From NCBI RefSeq assembly GCF_017483025.1, contig NZ_JAFUMA010000010.1, positions 100,599 to 164,598 on the forward strand: a DNA stretch of 64,000 nucleotides, in the 5' to 3' direction. Shown in pieces: positions 53,324 to 62,797 of the stretch. The translations under genes and the position numbers were made by a program. The notes under the pieces were generated by a model, which ran no database searches, was not told the origin of the DNA, and saw only the letters and a program-made list of their open reading frames with translations. This DNA is from Anaerotignum sp. GTDB lineage: Bacteria; Bacillota; Clostridia; Lachnospirales; Anaerotignaceae. Numbering within the stretch: the first letter of the stretch is position 1; the number at the start of each line of letters is the position of its first letter.

Positions 53324-53995
53324 ATGATATATTCTAAGCGTCAAATGTCCGATTCATTCCTCATCGCTGTTCTGCTTGCCATCGTTGGCGGCTTTCTGGA
53401 TGCCTATACCTATGTAGCAAGAGGACATGTCTTCGCCAATGCCCAGACGGGCAATATCGTCCTACTGGGGCTGAATCTGGCGGAAAGACACTGGCTGAAC
53501 GCCATCTCTTATTTCATCCCCATACTGGCCTTCGTCTGTGGTATTTTTGTCGATGAATGGATCAAAAAATATTTTCTCCCAAAGAAAAAGATACATTGGA
53601 GGCAAATCGTGCTGTTGTTCGAGATTGTCATCCTATGCATCGTCGCATGGCTGCCTTTGGGCGGAAAAAATGACCTGATTGCCAATGTGCTGGTCTCCTT
53701 CGTTTGCTCCATGCAGGTGCAAAGCTTCCGCAAGGTGCAGGGGTTGCCCTATGCCACTACCATGTGTACAGGAAATCTCCGCAGCGGTACGGAATTGCTT
53801 TTCCGCTTCACCCAGACGAAAAATATGGAAGAACGGAAGAAAGCCCTGCGTTATTATGGTGTCATCGGCTTTTTCATCATCGGTGCCGGCATCGGCGCAT
53901 TGATGACGAATCACTTTGGAAATACTGCAGTGGTTTACTGCAATATCCTGCTGGTTTTGGTCTGCGCCCTGCTTTCCATCAAAAGCAATGAATAA
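53324..53995 (+). CDS. DUF1275 (YoaK-type) membrane protein
   Basis: 223 residues with six predicted membrane segments. The family hallmark is the N-terminal LAIVGGFLDAYTYVARGHVFANAQTGNIVLLGL, and MQVQSFRKVQGLPYATTMCTGNLRS is the second repeat of it. Function is not established. It starts 19 nt after comM with ribosome site AAGAGG and is probably co-transcribed. A strong terminator follows. Confidence 0.87.
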   Translation: MIYSKRQMSDSFLIAVLLAIVGGFLDAYTYVARGHVFANAQTGNIVLLGLNLAERHWLNAISYFIPILAFVCGIFVDEWIKKYFLPKKKIHWRQIVLLFEIVILCIVAWLPLGGKNDLIANVLVSFVCSMQVQSFRKVQGLPYATTMCTGNLRSGTELLFRFTQTKNMEERKKALRYYGVIGFFIIGAGIGALMTNHFGNTAVVYCNILLVLVCALLSIKSNE

Positions 53996-53997
53996 TA

Positions 53998-54038
53998 AAG
54001 CTTCACGGTTTCTCTTTCGAGATTCCGTGAAGCTTTTT
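53998..54038. terminator. Bidirectional terminator, DUF1275 / sbcC
   Basis: AAAGCTTCACGG / CCGTGAAGCTTT, 12-bp stem around a 15-nt loop, T/A-rich on both sides. Confidence 0.85.
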
Positions 54039-54040
54039 TA

Positions 54041-57000
54041 TTATACTTTCAGTTCGACCGTACTGCCAGCACTGCCTCTTTTCACGATGATTTTTTTATC
54101 GATGGTATCCTTCAATTCGGACACATGGGAGATGATGCCAACCAGTCTGTCCCCATAGGAAAGCTTCTGCAGCACTTCCACCGCCTGTTCTCTGGAGCGA
54201 TCATCCAGGGAACCAAAGCCTTCATCGATAAACATGGCATCGATACGAACACCACCTGCATGGGCCTGTATCACATCAGAAAGCCCCAACGCCAGGCAAA
54301 GAGATGCTTTGAAGGCTTCCCCGCCGGAAAGAGAGCGCACGGAACGACTTTTGCCCGTATAATGGTCAAGCACTTCTACATCCAGCCCCGCCTGAGATCG
54401 TTTGTTCGTCGCCTTCTGTGCGTGAAGCAGAAGATATCGGCCTTCTGTCATATCTTTCAGGCGCAAATTCGCTGCCTGCAAAATCTTTTGAAAATAGAAC
54501 CCCTGTACAAACTGCTCAAAGGCAATTTTGTCTTTCCCTACCAGCTCGCCATTGGCTGTTTTGGAAAGCTCAGAAATGGGCAGGAACTCCTGTGCCGCCT
54601 TTTCTCTGAGAGCCAGCTCCTTACGGGCATTTTGCAACAGATTCCCCAGAACCGCCGCTTTCCCGCGGGCTTCGTCTACTGCTAGTTTTTCGATTCCTTT
54701 TTCAGCATCCAATTTTGTTTTTTCTTCTTCCAAGGCAGAAATGTCTTTTTTTTCTTTTTTTTCACATTCCTGACGAAGATTTTCTGCTGTTTGCTTCAAC
54801 AATGCCAGATCCGTGAAGAATTTACGGTTATCTTCCTCCGCCTTCTCCAAAATGGAGCGTTCCGTCAAAGTGAAATCATACTCATTCTGGTTTTCGAATC
54901 CATTTTCACCCAATGCCAGCAGGAAAGTTTTTTCAGCATTTTCTGCTGTTTTCGCAGCTTCTCTTGCTTCTCTGTCAGCCTGCTCTTTCAAAGCTACGGC
55001 GCGTTCTTTTTCCTCCCTGGAAATCTGCAGGGCATCGTTCACTCTGTTTCCTCTTTCCTCTGCCTGAGAAAGCTCCTCTTGCAGTGCAGCACATTTCTCC
55101 TGCAGTTCCGCAGCGGTCGTATCGCCCAACTGCTCTTGCAGCAGGCCATATTCCCCCTGTTTCTGTTGGAAAACAGTAGTGGCTTCTGCCTGTTTTTCTT
55201 CCAGTTCCTCCAATACCTTTTCCCCTTCTGCAATCCTTTCTTCCATTTTTTCTTTTCTAGGACGAAGGGCTTCTATCGAAGCCACTGTTTCCCGCTGCAT
55301 TGCCAGTATGCTTTTTTCCTGGCGCAGTGTGGTTTCAGAAATTTCTTTCTCTGCCGCCAAGGTTTCCGCTGTGACAGCAATTTTTTCGCAGCCTGAAAGG
55401 AAGGTCTCTTTCAGTAAAACCAGCTTTTCTTTTTCGCCTTTCCCTTGCTCAGCAAGTGCCTGTCGTTTCTGATTTGCAGCTTCCAGAACGTCCTTTTTCG
55501 CTTTCCATTCTGCTTCCGTAGGAGCATTTCCTGTCAGTTTCGCCTTATCGGGATGATGGATGGAACCGCAAACAGGACATGCCATGCCATCCTCCAATCC
55601 TTCCGCCAGAAAGCCTGCCTGTTCCCGCAGGAAGAGAGTTTCCGCCAAATCGGCATCGTCTTTCGCCTGCTTCCACTCTTTTTCTGCCGTCAGATATTTC
55701 TGTGCCAGCTTCCGCAGCTCAGCATCTTTCCGGATGATGTTGTCTTTTTGCGACAAAAGAGCTTTGATGGCCTCGATTTTCTCCTCTTTCCGGCCGACCT
55801 TCTGTTCCTGCAGTTTGATTTCTGCATACAGCTTATCCAGTTCCAGAAGTCTGTTCTGCCATTCTTCCAACTTAATTTTCCGTTCAGTCAGCCTTTCCTT
55901 TTTCTCGGAAACATCCTTTTCCAATGTTGCTTTCTTTTCAGAAAGACCCTGTAATTCCTTTTCCAGCACTTCTTTCTGCTGATAGCGTTCCTGCTCTTCT
56001 GTCAGTTTTCGCAGAAGGTTTCTTTTTTCCTCTAACCCAGGCTTTTCTTCTTCCAATGCCTGTTTTTCCTTTATCATTTGGGACAGTTTTTCTTCTGCCT
56101 GTTTCTGCTTTTCTTCATTTTCGCGGAAAACTTTCAACCAGTTTTCCTGCGCGTCCTTCGCTGTTTTCCACGCCTGTTCCAGAGGATAGATGATATCCAA
56201 AGCAATCCGTTGTTTTTTGAGGTAAGCTGTCTCTTCCTGTTTTTCTACGGTTAATGCGTCCTGTTTCAGCCAGTTTGCACAGGCGACCGCTTCTCTTTCG
56301 AATAGCTGTTCTGTTTCTTTTCCTTCGTTGATTTCCTTCTCCAGGCGACGGATCTCCGTTTCCAATTTCGCCAGTTTTTCATCGGCTGTACGAAGGGTTT
56401 CTTGCATATCCTTCAATTTTTCTTCCTGTGCAGAAAGGAGTTCTTCTCCTCGGAAGATATCATTCTTTTCCAGTTCTCCCTCTGTCATCTGCCTCAAATA
56501 TTGCAGCAGGCGCTTTTCGCTGTCTTCTAAATCGATGCGTTTTTCTTTCTCCGCTTCCTTCAGCTTTTTCTGGAAATCAGCATACAGGTCGGTATGGAAG
56601 ACCTTTCGGAAGATACTGCCCCGCTCCGTGCTGTCAGCATAAAGCAGCTTCAGAAATTCTCCCTGAGCGATCATACAGATCTGCTTGAACTGCTTGGCAT
56701 CCACACCCAATAATATTTCAATCTCATTTTTCACAGGGGTAAAGCCAGTCACAAGGGTCTCTTTTTCTTCCCCTTCTTCTCTATAGAGAGCTGCTTCGGC
56801 AGATTCTGTTGTCATGCCTTCCCCGCGCAGCTTCGGCCTCTGGTAAGCAGGATTACGTACCACTCTATACCGTTTTCCCTGATGAGAAAACGTGAATTCT
56901 ATATAGGTTTTCGTACCTGGCAAAGCAAAATCGCTGCGCACACTGTCAACACCGCGATTAGAACCACTGGCTTCCCCGAAAAGCGCAAAGCAAATGGCAT

Positions 57001-57136
57001 CGAAAAGGGTAGTCTTCCCTGCGCCCGTGTCCCCACTAATAAGAAACAGCCCTTGGTCGCCCAGTTTCTCAAAAGAAATCTCTGTTTTTTCCGCAAAGGG
57101 TCCGAAGGCAGAAATAGTCAAATATAATGGTTTCAT
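54041..57136 (-). CDS. sbcC: Exonuclease SbcCD, ATPase subunit SbcC
   Basis: 1031 residues. SMC/Rad50-like: N-terminal Walker A LFLISGDTGAGKTTLFDAI, two long coiled-coil arms, the zinc-hook CPVCGSIHHPDK in the middle (about residue 520), then the ABC signature SVRSLSGGEAFKASLCLALG and Walker B IDAMFIDEGFGSLDD. It works with SbcD to open DNA hairpins and protein-blocked ends. Its ATG overlaps the sbcD stop by 4 nt (ATGA), so it depends on translation through sbcD, which is frameshifted here. Confidence 0.95.
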   Translation of the reverse strand: MKPLYLTISAFGPFAEKTEISFEKLGDQGLFLISGDTGAGKTTLFDAICFALFGEASGSNRGVDSVRSDFALPGTKTYIEFTFSHQGKRYRVVRNPAYQRPKLRGEGMTTESAEAALYREEGEEKETLVTGFTPVKNEIEILLGVDAKQFKQICMIAQGEFLKLLYADSTERGSIFRKVFHTDLYADFQKKLKEAEKEKRIDLEDSEKRLLQYLRQMTEGELEKNDIFRGEELLSAQEEKLKDMQETLRTADEKLAKLETEIRRLEKEINEGKETEQLFEREAVACANWLKQDALTVEKQEETAYLKKQRIALDIIYPLEQAWKTAKDAQENWLKVFRENEEKQKQAEEKLSQMIKEKQALEEEKPGLEEKRNLLRKLTEEQERYQQKEVLEKELQGLSEKKATLEKDVSEKKERLTERKIKLEEWQNRLLELDKLYAEIKLQEQKVGRKEEKIEAIKALLSQKDNIIRKDAELRKLAQKYLTAEKEWKQAKDDADLAETLFLREQAGFLAEGLEDGMACPVCGSIHHPDKAKLTGNAPTEAEWKAKKDVLEAANQKRQALAEQGKGEKEKLVLLKETFLSGCEKIAVTAETLAAEKEISETTLRQEKSILAMQRETVASIEALRPRKEKMEERIAEGEKVLEELEEKQAEATTVFQQKQGEYGLLQEQLGDTTAAELQEKCAALQEELSQAEERGNRVNDALQISREEKERAVALKEQADREAREAAKTAENAEKTFLLALGENGFENQNEYDFTLTERSILEKAEEDNRKFFTDLALLKQTAENLRQECEKKEKKDISALEEEKTKLDAEKGIEKLAVDEARGKAAVLGNLLQNARKELALREKAAQEFLPISELSKTANGELVGKDKIAFEQFVQGFYFQKILQAANLRLKDMTEGRYLLLHAQKATNKRSQAGLDVEVLDHYTGKSRSVRSLSGGEAFKASLCLALGLSDVIQAHAGGVRIDAMFIDEGFGSLDDRSREQAVEVLQKLSYGDRLVGIISHVSELKDTIDKKIIVKRGSAGSTVELKV

Positions 57137-58265
57137 GCTTCTTCCTCCAATCCCTTCCAGATTTTTTGCAGTAGTTTCTGCTGCGTTTCATTCATTTCTC
57201 GATCGTTCTGTTTTTGGAAGAACCTGGAGAACAGTTCGTCTGGCTTGATATCTTCTGCGTCTATAGTGATTTCCGTTTCACATTCTGTTTCTCTCTGTTC
57301 AAATTCCAAGGTCATCAGGTTCGGATAAACACTGCGCAGCTGACCTATAGGATCGAGCAATGCTTCTTTATCCGTTAAAATGCAGCGGATATAATCATCC
57401 GAGCCGCCTTCCGCCTTTGCCGCTTTGATCAGTTCCTGCAAAGGGCCTTTGATTTCACGGAATTTTCGCTTCGTTTCCAAGGGAATAAAATCGAGATCGA
57501 CAGTTCCCTTTTCTTTCAGTTCTACAACGTTGATTCCCTTTTTCTGTCGAATTTCCGAAAAGGAATACGGCATGGGAGAGCCAGCATAGCGCACTGTATC
57601 CTTCCCCATCCGCTGAGGGCTATGAAGATGCCCCAGAGCTGCATAATCGAAATCAAAGAACAAGCTGACATCGATCTCATCCACACCCCCCAGAGACATC
57701 GTTTCCGATTCACTGCGCTCTGCAGCACCTTTCCATGTAACAAACTGGTGTACAAGAATAATATTTCTCTTGGAAAAATCGATTTCTACACAATTCAGCA
57801 GCGCCTTTGCTGCCTCTCCGTAGGAAGAAAAATTATTATCCACAAGTACCCCATTTACGTGGGCAGGCTTGAAGAATGGCAGCAACCAGATATCCACAGG
57901 GCCAAATTCATCGATTTCCGTGAAATGTTCCATCTTTTCACCGATATTGCCTGCAATATGGATATTATTTTCCCGAAGATATCTTTGCCAAATTCCAACC
58001 TCTGGGCAGAATCGTGGTTGCCCGCAATCAAATAGGTATGCAGTTCCCTTTTCTCTAATTCTGTCAGGAAATCATTCAATAATTTTACCGCTTCCGTTGG
58101 TGGTACGGGTTTATCATACACATCGCCGCTGATGAGCAGCGCATCCGGCTTTTCTTCGTCTATTTTCTTTAAAATGGTTCGGAGCAGTTCTTTCTGCTCC
58201 TCCAGCATGGAAAACTCATATACCCGCTTGCCCAGATGCAAGTCACTAATATGGAACAATTTCAT
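57133..58265 (-). pseudogene. sbcD: Exonuclease SbcCD nuclease subunit SbcD, frameshifted
   Basis: The gene begins at the ATG at 58265 (GGAGGGATAGC upstream) and reads MKLFHISDLHLGKRVYEF, then GDVYDKP and LIAGNHDSAQRLEFGKDIFGK, the Mre11-type metal-site blocks. After GK the frame is lost at an AAAA run (57971-57968). Adding one A restores NNIHIAGNIGEKMEHFTEID and then the rest of SbcD (ILVHQFVTWKG, ALGHLHSPQRMG) to the stop overlapping sbcC. Uncorrected, the first frame ends at 57855. Both halves are otherwise intact, so a recent mutation, slippage-based expression or a sequencing error are all possible. Confidence 0.85.
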
Positions 58266-58282
58266 GCTATCCCTCCTAACAA

Positions 58283-58312
58283 AAAACGGTATAACTTTCG
58301 CCATACCGTTTT
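58283..58312 (-). terminator. Terminator after the alcohol dehydrogenase gene
   Basis: AAAACGGTAT / ATACCGTTTT, 10-bp stem, followed on the minus strand by TTTTTT. Confidence 0.85.
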
Positions 58313-58320
58313 CGAATCAC

Positions 58321-59376
58321 TTATCTTTCATAAGGTGTGATGACCCATTTGATAACGCCATCCAGTTTATTTTCAAATACATGATAGCCTTTCATGACAT
58401 CATTCAAAGGTCTCTTATGGGTGATCAGGCAGCTTGTATCGATCTTGCCGCTCTGTACCATCGTCATAATATCATCACAGGAATTGGCATCTACACCGCC
58501 TGTTACGAAGGTCAGGTTTTTGCCATACATCACGTGCAGAGGAATGGAAACTGCCTCTTCATACAGGGCAACTACCACAACGATTGCATTGGGTCTTGCC
58601 ACTTTCCATGCCATTTCGAAAGTACCCATTGTTCCGGCAACTTCGAATACACGGTCTGCCCCTCTGCCTTCTGTCAGTTTCAGCACTTCTGCCTCTACAT
58701 CCACTTCATTGGCATTCAGAATGACATCTGCCAGTCCCTGTTCCTTTGCCAGCTGCAGTCTTTCATTGCTGATATCAACAACGATGACTTTAGCAGGGCT
58801 ATAAAGCTTAATGCTCATCAGCGTACACATGCCCGTGGGGCCTGCGCCCAAAACGACTACAGTATCTGCAGGCTTCAGCTCTGCCACCTGCGCTGCCCAA
58901 TAGCCTGTTGCAAGGATATCGCCATTGAACAGAGCAGCTTCATCTGTTACGTCATCAGGGATCAATGTCAGCGCCTGATCTGCCATGGGAATACGGGCAT
59001 ATTCTGCCTGGCCGCCATCGATACGGCAGCCCAGCTCCCAGCCGCCATGCACACAGTTATTCACATAGCCGCGTTTGCAGAAATAACATTCGCCACAGAA
59101 AGTTTCCACGTTTACAGAAACCCTGTCGCCCACTTTGAATTTTCTCACTCCCGCGCCGGCTTCTGTGATGATGCCAACAAATTCATGGCCCAGAACGGTA
59201 TTTTCCTTCGCACGGGGCACTGCACCATGCTTAATATGTAAATCGCTGGAACAAATCGTAGACAGTGTTACTTTTACAATAACATCTGTATCATTTTTCA
59301 GCACAGGCATAGGTCTGTCTTCCAGAACCACTTCGCCCTTACCTTTATATACAACAGCTTTCATCATGTTTTCCAT
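58321..59376 (-). CDS. Zinc-dependent alcohol dehydrogenase (MDR family)
   Basis: 351 residues. Catalytic zinc ligands: Cys in STICSSDLHIKHG and GHEFVGIITEAG (His-Glu). The structural zinc lobe is CGECYFCKRGYVNNC. The Rossmann motif is VVVLGAGPTGMCTLMSIKL, and the Asp in VIVVDISNERL argues for NAD rather than NADP. Substrate is a small alcohol, polyol or threonine-like compound; not decidable. Last gene of a five-gene minus-strand cluster with a reductase, a sugar kinase and two small transporters, so it may oxidise or reduce a product of the ribose/nucleoside path (inference). Confidence 0.88.
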   Translation of the reverse strand: MENMMKAVVYKGKGEVVLEDRPMPVLKNDTDVIVKVTLSTICSSDLHIKHGAVPRAKENTVLGHEFVGIITEAGAGVRKFKVGDRVSVNVETFCGECYFCKRGYVNNCVHGGWELGCRIDGGQAEYARIPMADQALTLIPDDVTDEAALFNGDILATGYWAAQVAELKPADTVVVLGAGPTGMCTLMSIKLYSPAKVIVVDISNERLQLAKEQGLADVILNANEVDVEAEVLKLTEGRGADRVFEVAGTMGTFEMAWKVARPNAIVVVVALYEEAVSIPLHVMYGKNLTFVTGGVDANSCDDIMTMVQSGKIDTSCLITHKRPLNDVMKGYHVFENKLDGVIKWVITPYER

Positions 59377-59393
59377 AAATCATGCCTTCTTTC

Positions 59394-59984
59394 TTAGAAT
59401 GTTTTTGCAACCTCTGTTGCCTGAGCCTTGGCTTTATCCATCAGCTCTTCCACAGGCCAAGCACCAATATCCAGGCCTTCTGTCGCCACGCAATCATACT
59501 TCTCGATACCAAAGAAAGCAGCCATCTGTTCCAGATATCTGGAGCCCTGTTCCATAGGGGAATCCGTATAGATACCACCTCTGGCTGTCAGGTAAACCAT
59601 ATGGTCAGCCTTGCAAAGGCCGTGGAGGCCATGTTCGTCTGTGTGGAATGTGATACCATCTACACAAAGATTTTCGATGTATACTTTCAGCAGCGCAGGA
59701 AAGCTCAGATCCCAGAAAGGCGCTGCGATCACGATCTTATCTGCTGCCGCAAACTGATGGGCATAACGGAAACGGGGATGGTCAAAGTTGCCTGCTTCCA
59801 GCAGTCTTTCTCTCTGCAGGAAGAAACCATCGGAGAAATAGGAAAGGTTTTCATCCATCAGGCAGAGGGTTTCCATTTCATAGTCACCTGTTTTTTCCAG
59901 TTCACCGATAAAATGATCTGCCAGCTGTTTGGAACGGGAACCTTCTCTGCGAATACAGCAATCTACGAATAATACTTTTTTCAT
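59394..59984 (-). CDS. Flavodoxin-fold NAD(P)H oxidoreductase
   Basis: 196 residues from the ATG at 59984 (GAGGAGGAATTTGAG upstream). A Flavodoxin_2 / azoreductase-like fold: FVDCCIRREGSRSKQLADHF for the FMN phosphate, VIAAPFWDLSFPALLKVYIENL, and VYLTARGGIYTDSPMEQ. It presumably reduces quinones, azo or nitro compounds with FMN. It lies 13 nt after the ribokinase-like gene and 17 nt before the dehydrogenase. Confidence 0.85.
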   Translation of the reverse strand: MKKVLFVDCCIRREGSRSKQLADHFIGELEKTGDYEMETLCLMDENLSYFSDGFFLQRERLLEAGNFDHPRFRYAHQFAAADKIVIAAPFWDLSFPALLKVYIENLCVDGITFHTDEHGLHGLCKADHMVYLTARGGIYTDSPMEQGSRYLEQMAAFFGIEKYDCVATEGLDIGAWPVEELMDKAKAQATEVAKTF

Positions 59985-59997
59985 CTCAAATTCCTCC

Positions 59998-60921
59998 TCA
60001 ACCAATTTTTTCCACCGCCAGTTCTTTCAGTACGCCGTTTTTCAAGGCTTCTTCCAGATCTGCTTTCAGGGGAACAGAATCGGACGCACCTTTTTTGCCG
60101 ATGGCGATGGCACTGGCTGCACTTGCCAGCTGCAGTGCTTCAGGCACTGTGCCGCCATTCAGCATGGAATACAGGAAATAACCACTGAAGGTATCCCCTG
60201 CAGCAGTTGTGTCAACCACATCTACCTTATGGCAAGGAATGATGTATGTTTCCCCATTATGGAAGCAGCATGCACCACGGCTGCCCAGTGTCAGCAGGAT
60301 GCTGCAATGGGGGTATTTTTCTTTCAAAACAGGCAGAATATCATCTTCGGGGCTGCAGCCTGCGATCTGGCTGCCTTCCACTTCGTTTACGATAAGCCAG
60401 TCTAACAGATCCAGAGGATAACCCAGAACCTTTTCATTCATGGGAGCAGCATTCAGGGCTGTTTTTAACCCTCTCTTGTGGGCTTCTTCGATGATATAAC
60501 CTACCAAATTCGTTTCATTCTGCAGCAGAACCAGACCTTCCTTGCCGAAGGAATCCAGTGTAGCGTCGATATATTCCTTTGTCAGCATCTGATTTGTACC
60601 GCCATAGAGGATAATGCAATTCTGACCATTCTGGTCCACCTGAATGATGGCATGCCCATTAGGCTGGTCTGTTGTCTGCATATAGGAAACGTCTACGCCA
60701 TTCTTTTCCAGTTCTTTCACCAGCATATCCCCACCGGAACCAACAACGCCTGCATGATAAACAACATTCCCCGCCTTTGCTGCCGCGATGGACTGATTCA
60801 GACCTTTACCGCCGCAGTTGATAAACAGATCCAGAGAGGACATGGTTTCCCCTGGCAGAACGAAATGGTCCACATCATACACATAGTCCAGATTCAAAGA
60901 GCCAAAATTCAAAATTTTCAC
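59998..60921 (-). CDS. Ribokinase-family (PfkB) carbohydrate kinase
   Basis: 307 residues from a GTG at 60921, with AAGGAGG upstream at about 7 nt; the ATG further upstream has no ribosome site. The two PfkB signatures are present: FINCGGKGLNQSIAAAKAG and VDVVDTTAAGDTFSGYFLYSM with the catalytic Asp. The latter and IQVDQNGQNCIILYGGTNQ are ribokinase-like, so D-ribose is the best guess. In context it would phosphorylate ribose set free from nucleosides by the nucleoside hydrolase near the right edge. Confidence 0.87.
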   Translation of the reverse strand: MKILNFGSLNLDYVYDVDHFVLPGETMSSLDLFINCGGKGLNQSIAAAKAGNVVYHAGVVGSGGDMLVKELEKNGVDVSYMQTTDQPNGHAIIQVDQNGQNCIILYGGTNQMLTKEYIDATLDSFGKEGLVLLQNETNLVGYIIEEAHKRGLKTALNAAPMNEKVLGYPLDLLDWLIVNEVEGSQIAGCSPEDDILPVLKEKYPHCSILLTLGSRGACCFHNGETYIIPCHKVDVVDTTAAGDTFSGYFLYSMLNGGTVPEALQLASAASAIAIGKKGASDSVPLKADLEEALKNGVLKELAVEKIG

Positions 60922-60945
60922 TGCAAGTTCCTCCTTAATCAATGC

Positions 60946-61383
60946 TTAAGCCGATTTTTCTTTCAATCTATCTCTCCAGGCAATCCCCAAAATGATGAGG
61001 AAAATGCCTACAACTCGAATCATACTGAATTCATTGAAGAAAACATAATCCAGAATAATGGACGTACTGAGCTGACCGATCAACATCAGCACAGAAGAAA
61101 GCATAGCGCCTGTTTTTGGTGTACCAATCACGATAAAAATCATAGCAACCAGGCCACAGATCGCCCCCAGATAAAATACAATGGGAACCTCTTTCACATG
61201 GGCCCAGTTCAATTCTGCGCCATTCCCCGTCAGAAAAACCAGCACAAAGGCGATGATGGTCGCTTCGATATAGTTGATCAGTGTGCCATTGGTCGTTCCC
61301 AGACACTGCTTTGCTTTTACATTTGTCATTCTATTGATGGTATTCAAAAAACCATTGGCAATCGCCGTCAGATAAAAAATCAT
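60946..61383 (-). CDS. DUF606/YdcZ-type small DMT transporter, subunit 2
   Basis: 145 residues, five membrane segments. Recognised by NGFLNTINRMTNVKAKQCLGTTNGTLINYIEATI and ILDYVFFNEFSMIRVVGIFLIILGIAW. These half-size members of the drug/metabolite superfamily often come as tandem pairs and are thought to work as heterodimers. It starts 13 nt after its sister gene. Substrate unknown; the surrounding kinase and phosphorylase suggest a riboside or sugar. Confidence 0.83.
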   Translation of the reverse strand: MIFYLTAIANGFLNTINRMTNVKAKQCLGTTNGTLINYIEATIIAFVLVFLTGNGAELNWAHVKEVPIVFYLGAICGLVAMIFIVIGTPKTGAMLSSVLMLIGQLSTSIILDYVFFNEFSMIRVVGIFLIILGIAWRDRLKEKSA

Positions 61384-61396
61384 CTCTTTCCCCTCC

Positions 61397-61819
61397 TTAT
61401 CCGTTCACAACACACAGAATGCCTGCTAAAACCAGAATGTAGCAAGGCAGCTGTTTCAGGCTGAATTTTCTCTTTTCCACACCGAACCAACCATAGTGGT
61501 CTACCAGTGCAGAAGAAACCATCTGCCCGATAACGGAAAGGCTCATCATGGCTGTTGCGCCGATGCGAAGGGTCACCCAACTGCTGGATGCAACCATACC
61601 AACGCCCATAAAGCCTACCAGGTAGACATACCAGGGCGCGCCTTTAAAGGAGAGTTTCTTTTTCTCTTTTCCTTTGATATATAAAAGCAAAAGTACCATC
61701 GCAATGATGTGTACGAAAAAGCAAATACCAAACATGCTGTAATAATTCCCCAGCTGTGCATTCAGAGAGGTCATGCATCCCTGCAAGATGCCAGCCAGAA
61801 CCAGTAAAAGGATATACAT
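61397..61819 (-). CDS. DUF606/YdcZ-type small DMT transporter, subunit 1
   Basis: 140 residues from the ATG at 61819 (TTAGGAGGAAGAAAA upstream). Five membrane segments. The family blocks are LAGILQGCMTSLNAQLGNYYSMFGICFFVH and IGATAMMSLSVIGQMVSSALVDHYGWFG. It is a close relative of the next gene but clearly not a recent copy. First gene of the cluster, behind a promoter with a palindrome. Confidence 0.83.
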   Translation of the reverse strand: MYILLLVLAGILQGCMTSLNAQLGNYYSMFGICFFVHIIAMVLLLLYIKGKEKKKLSFKGAPWYVYLVGFMGVGMVASSSWVTLRIGATAMMSLSVIGQMVSSALVDHYGWFGVEKRKFSLKQLPCYILVLAGILCVVNG

Positions 61820-61844
61820 TTTTCTTCCTCCTAACCCTTTTTCC

Positions 61845-61883
61845 CTTAAATTTAAGTATAACACAACCTACTACATTCTTCAA
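61845..61883 (-). promoter_or_regulatory. Promoter and palindrome of the transporter-kinase operon
   Basis: TTGAAG (61883-61878), 17 nt, TATACT (61860-61855) on the minus strand. CTTAAATTTAAG (61845-61856), a perfect 12-bp palindrome, touches the -10 and the start region, a good place for a repressor. Confidence 0.5.
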
Positions 61884-61938
61884 ACGCTTCCCTTCGAAAT
61901 CGACCGATTCTCTCGCCTTTTTTCATAAACACTTTCCA

Positions 61939-61967
61939 TTGCTTTTTTCCAAAAAATCATGTAAATT
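61939..61967 (+). promoter_or_regulatory. Possible promoter of the uridine phosphorylase gene
   Basis: TTGCTT (61939-61944), 17 nt, TAAATT (61962-61967), 43 nt before the ATG. The -10 matches only four of six. Confidence 0.4.
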
Positions 61968-62009
61968 GTTTGTAAGACAATCGATTTGATTTTAAAGGAG
62001 GAAATACCT

Positions 62010-62750
62010 ATGGCAAACGTACAGCCTCATATCCAGTTAGATGAAACACTCAATGTGAAATATGCACTGATGCCCGGCGACCCCGCCCGTCTGGATCGCA
62101 TCGCCCCTTATCTTGAAAATGTACAGGAACTGGCCTTCAACAGAGAATATCGTTCTCTGGTTGGTGAATACAAAGGGGTTCGTATCCTTGCCATTTCCAC
62201 AGGTATCGGCGGCGCATCTGCAGGCATTGCTGTTGAAGAACTGCACAATATCGGTGTGGAAGTTATGATCCGTATCGGCAGCTGTGGCACTCTGCAGCCC
62301 GAACTGAAAGTTGGCGATATCCTGATCGTAAACGGTGCTGTTCGTGATGATGGCGCATCCAAAGCGTATATTGCTGATAAATATCCCGCTGTTCCCGATA
62401 CAGAACTGATGATCAACTGCATCGAAGCTGCAAAGGAAAACAACTTCCCCTACCATGTAGGAATCGCCAGAAGCCATGACAGCTTCTACACAGGTGATGA
62501 AGACAGAATCTATTCCTACTGGGCAGAACAGGGTGTTTACGGTTCCGATATGGAAACTGCTGCTCTCTTCACCATCGGTCGCTTGAGAGGCGTAAAAACC
62601 GCATCTATTCTGAACAACGTTGTTCCTTACGACGGCGATACATCTGAAAGCATCGGCAGCTATGTGGACGGCGAAAACCTGGCTATGGTAGGCGAAAAGA
62701 ACGAGATCATCACAGCACTGGAAGCCTTTGTTAAATACCATAATAAATAA
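62010..62750 (+). CDS. udp: Uridine phosphorylase-like nucleoside phosphorylase
   Basis: 246 residues from the ATG at 62010 (AAAGGAGGAAATACCT). Phosphorolysis of nucleosides to base and ribose 1-phosphate. NP-I family blocks: YALMPGDPARLDRIAPYLE, ISTGIGGASAGIAVEEL, IRIGSCGTLQPELKVGDIL, and the purine/pyrimidine-site GVYGSDMETAALFTIGRL. Closest in pattern to uridine phosphorylase; inosine/purine activity cannot be excluded. It is divergent from the DUF606-ribokinase cluster and ends in a very strong terminator. Confidence 0.9.
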   Translation: MANVQPHIQLDETLNVKYALMPGDPARLDRIAPYLENVQELAFNREYRSLVGEYKGVRILAISTGIGGASAGIAVEELHNIGVEVMIRIGSCGTLQPELKVGDILIVNGAVRDDGASKAYIADKYPAVPDTELMINCIEAAKENNFPYHVGIARSHDSFYTGDEDRIYSYWAEQGVYGSDMETAALFTIGRLRGVKTASILNNVVPYDGDTSESIGSYVDGENLAMVGEKNEIITALEAFVKYHNK

Positions 62751-62753
62751 GAA

Positions 62754-62795
62754 ACAGAAAAAGGACTATGAGAAATCTCATAGTCCTTTTTCTGT
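62754..62795. terminator. Bidirectional terminator, udp / lipase
   Basis: A near-perfect 20-bp stem, ACAGAAAAAGGACTATGAGA and its complement, with a 2-nt centre. Confidence 0.9.
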
Positions 62796-62797
62796 GC

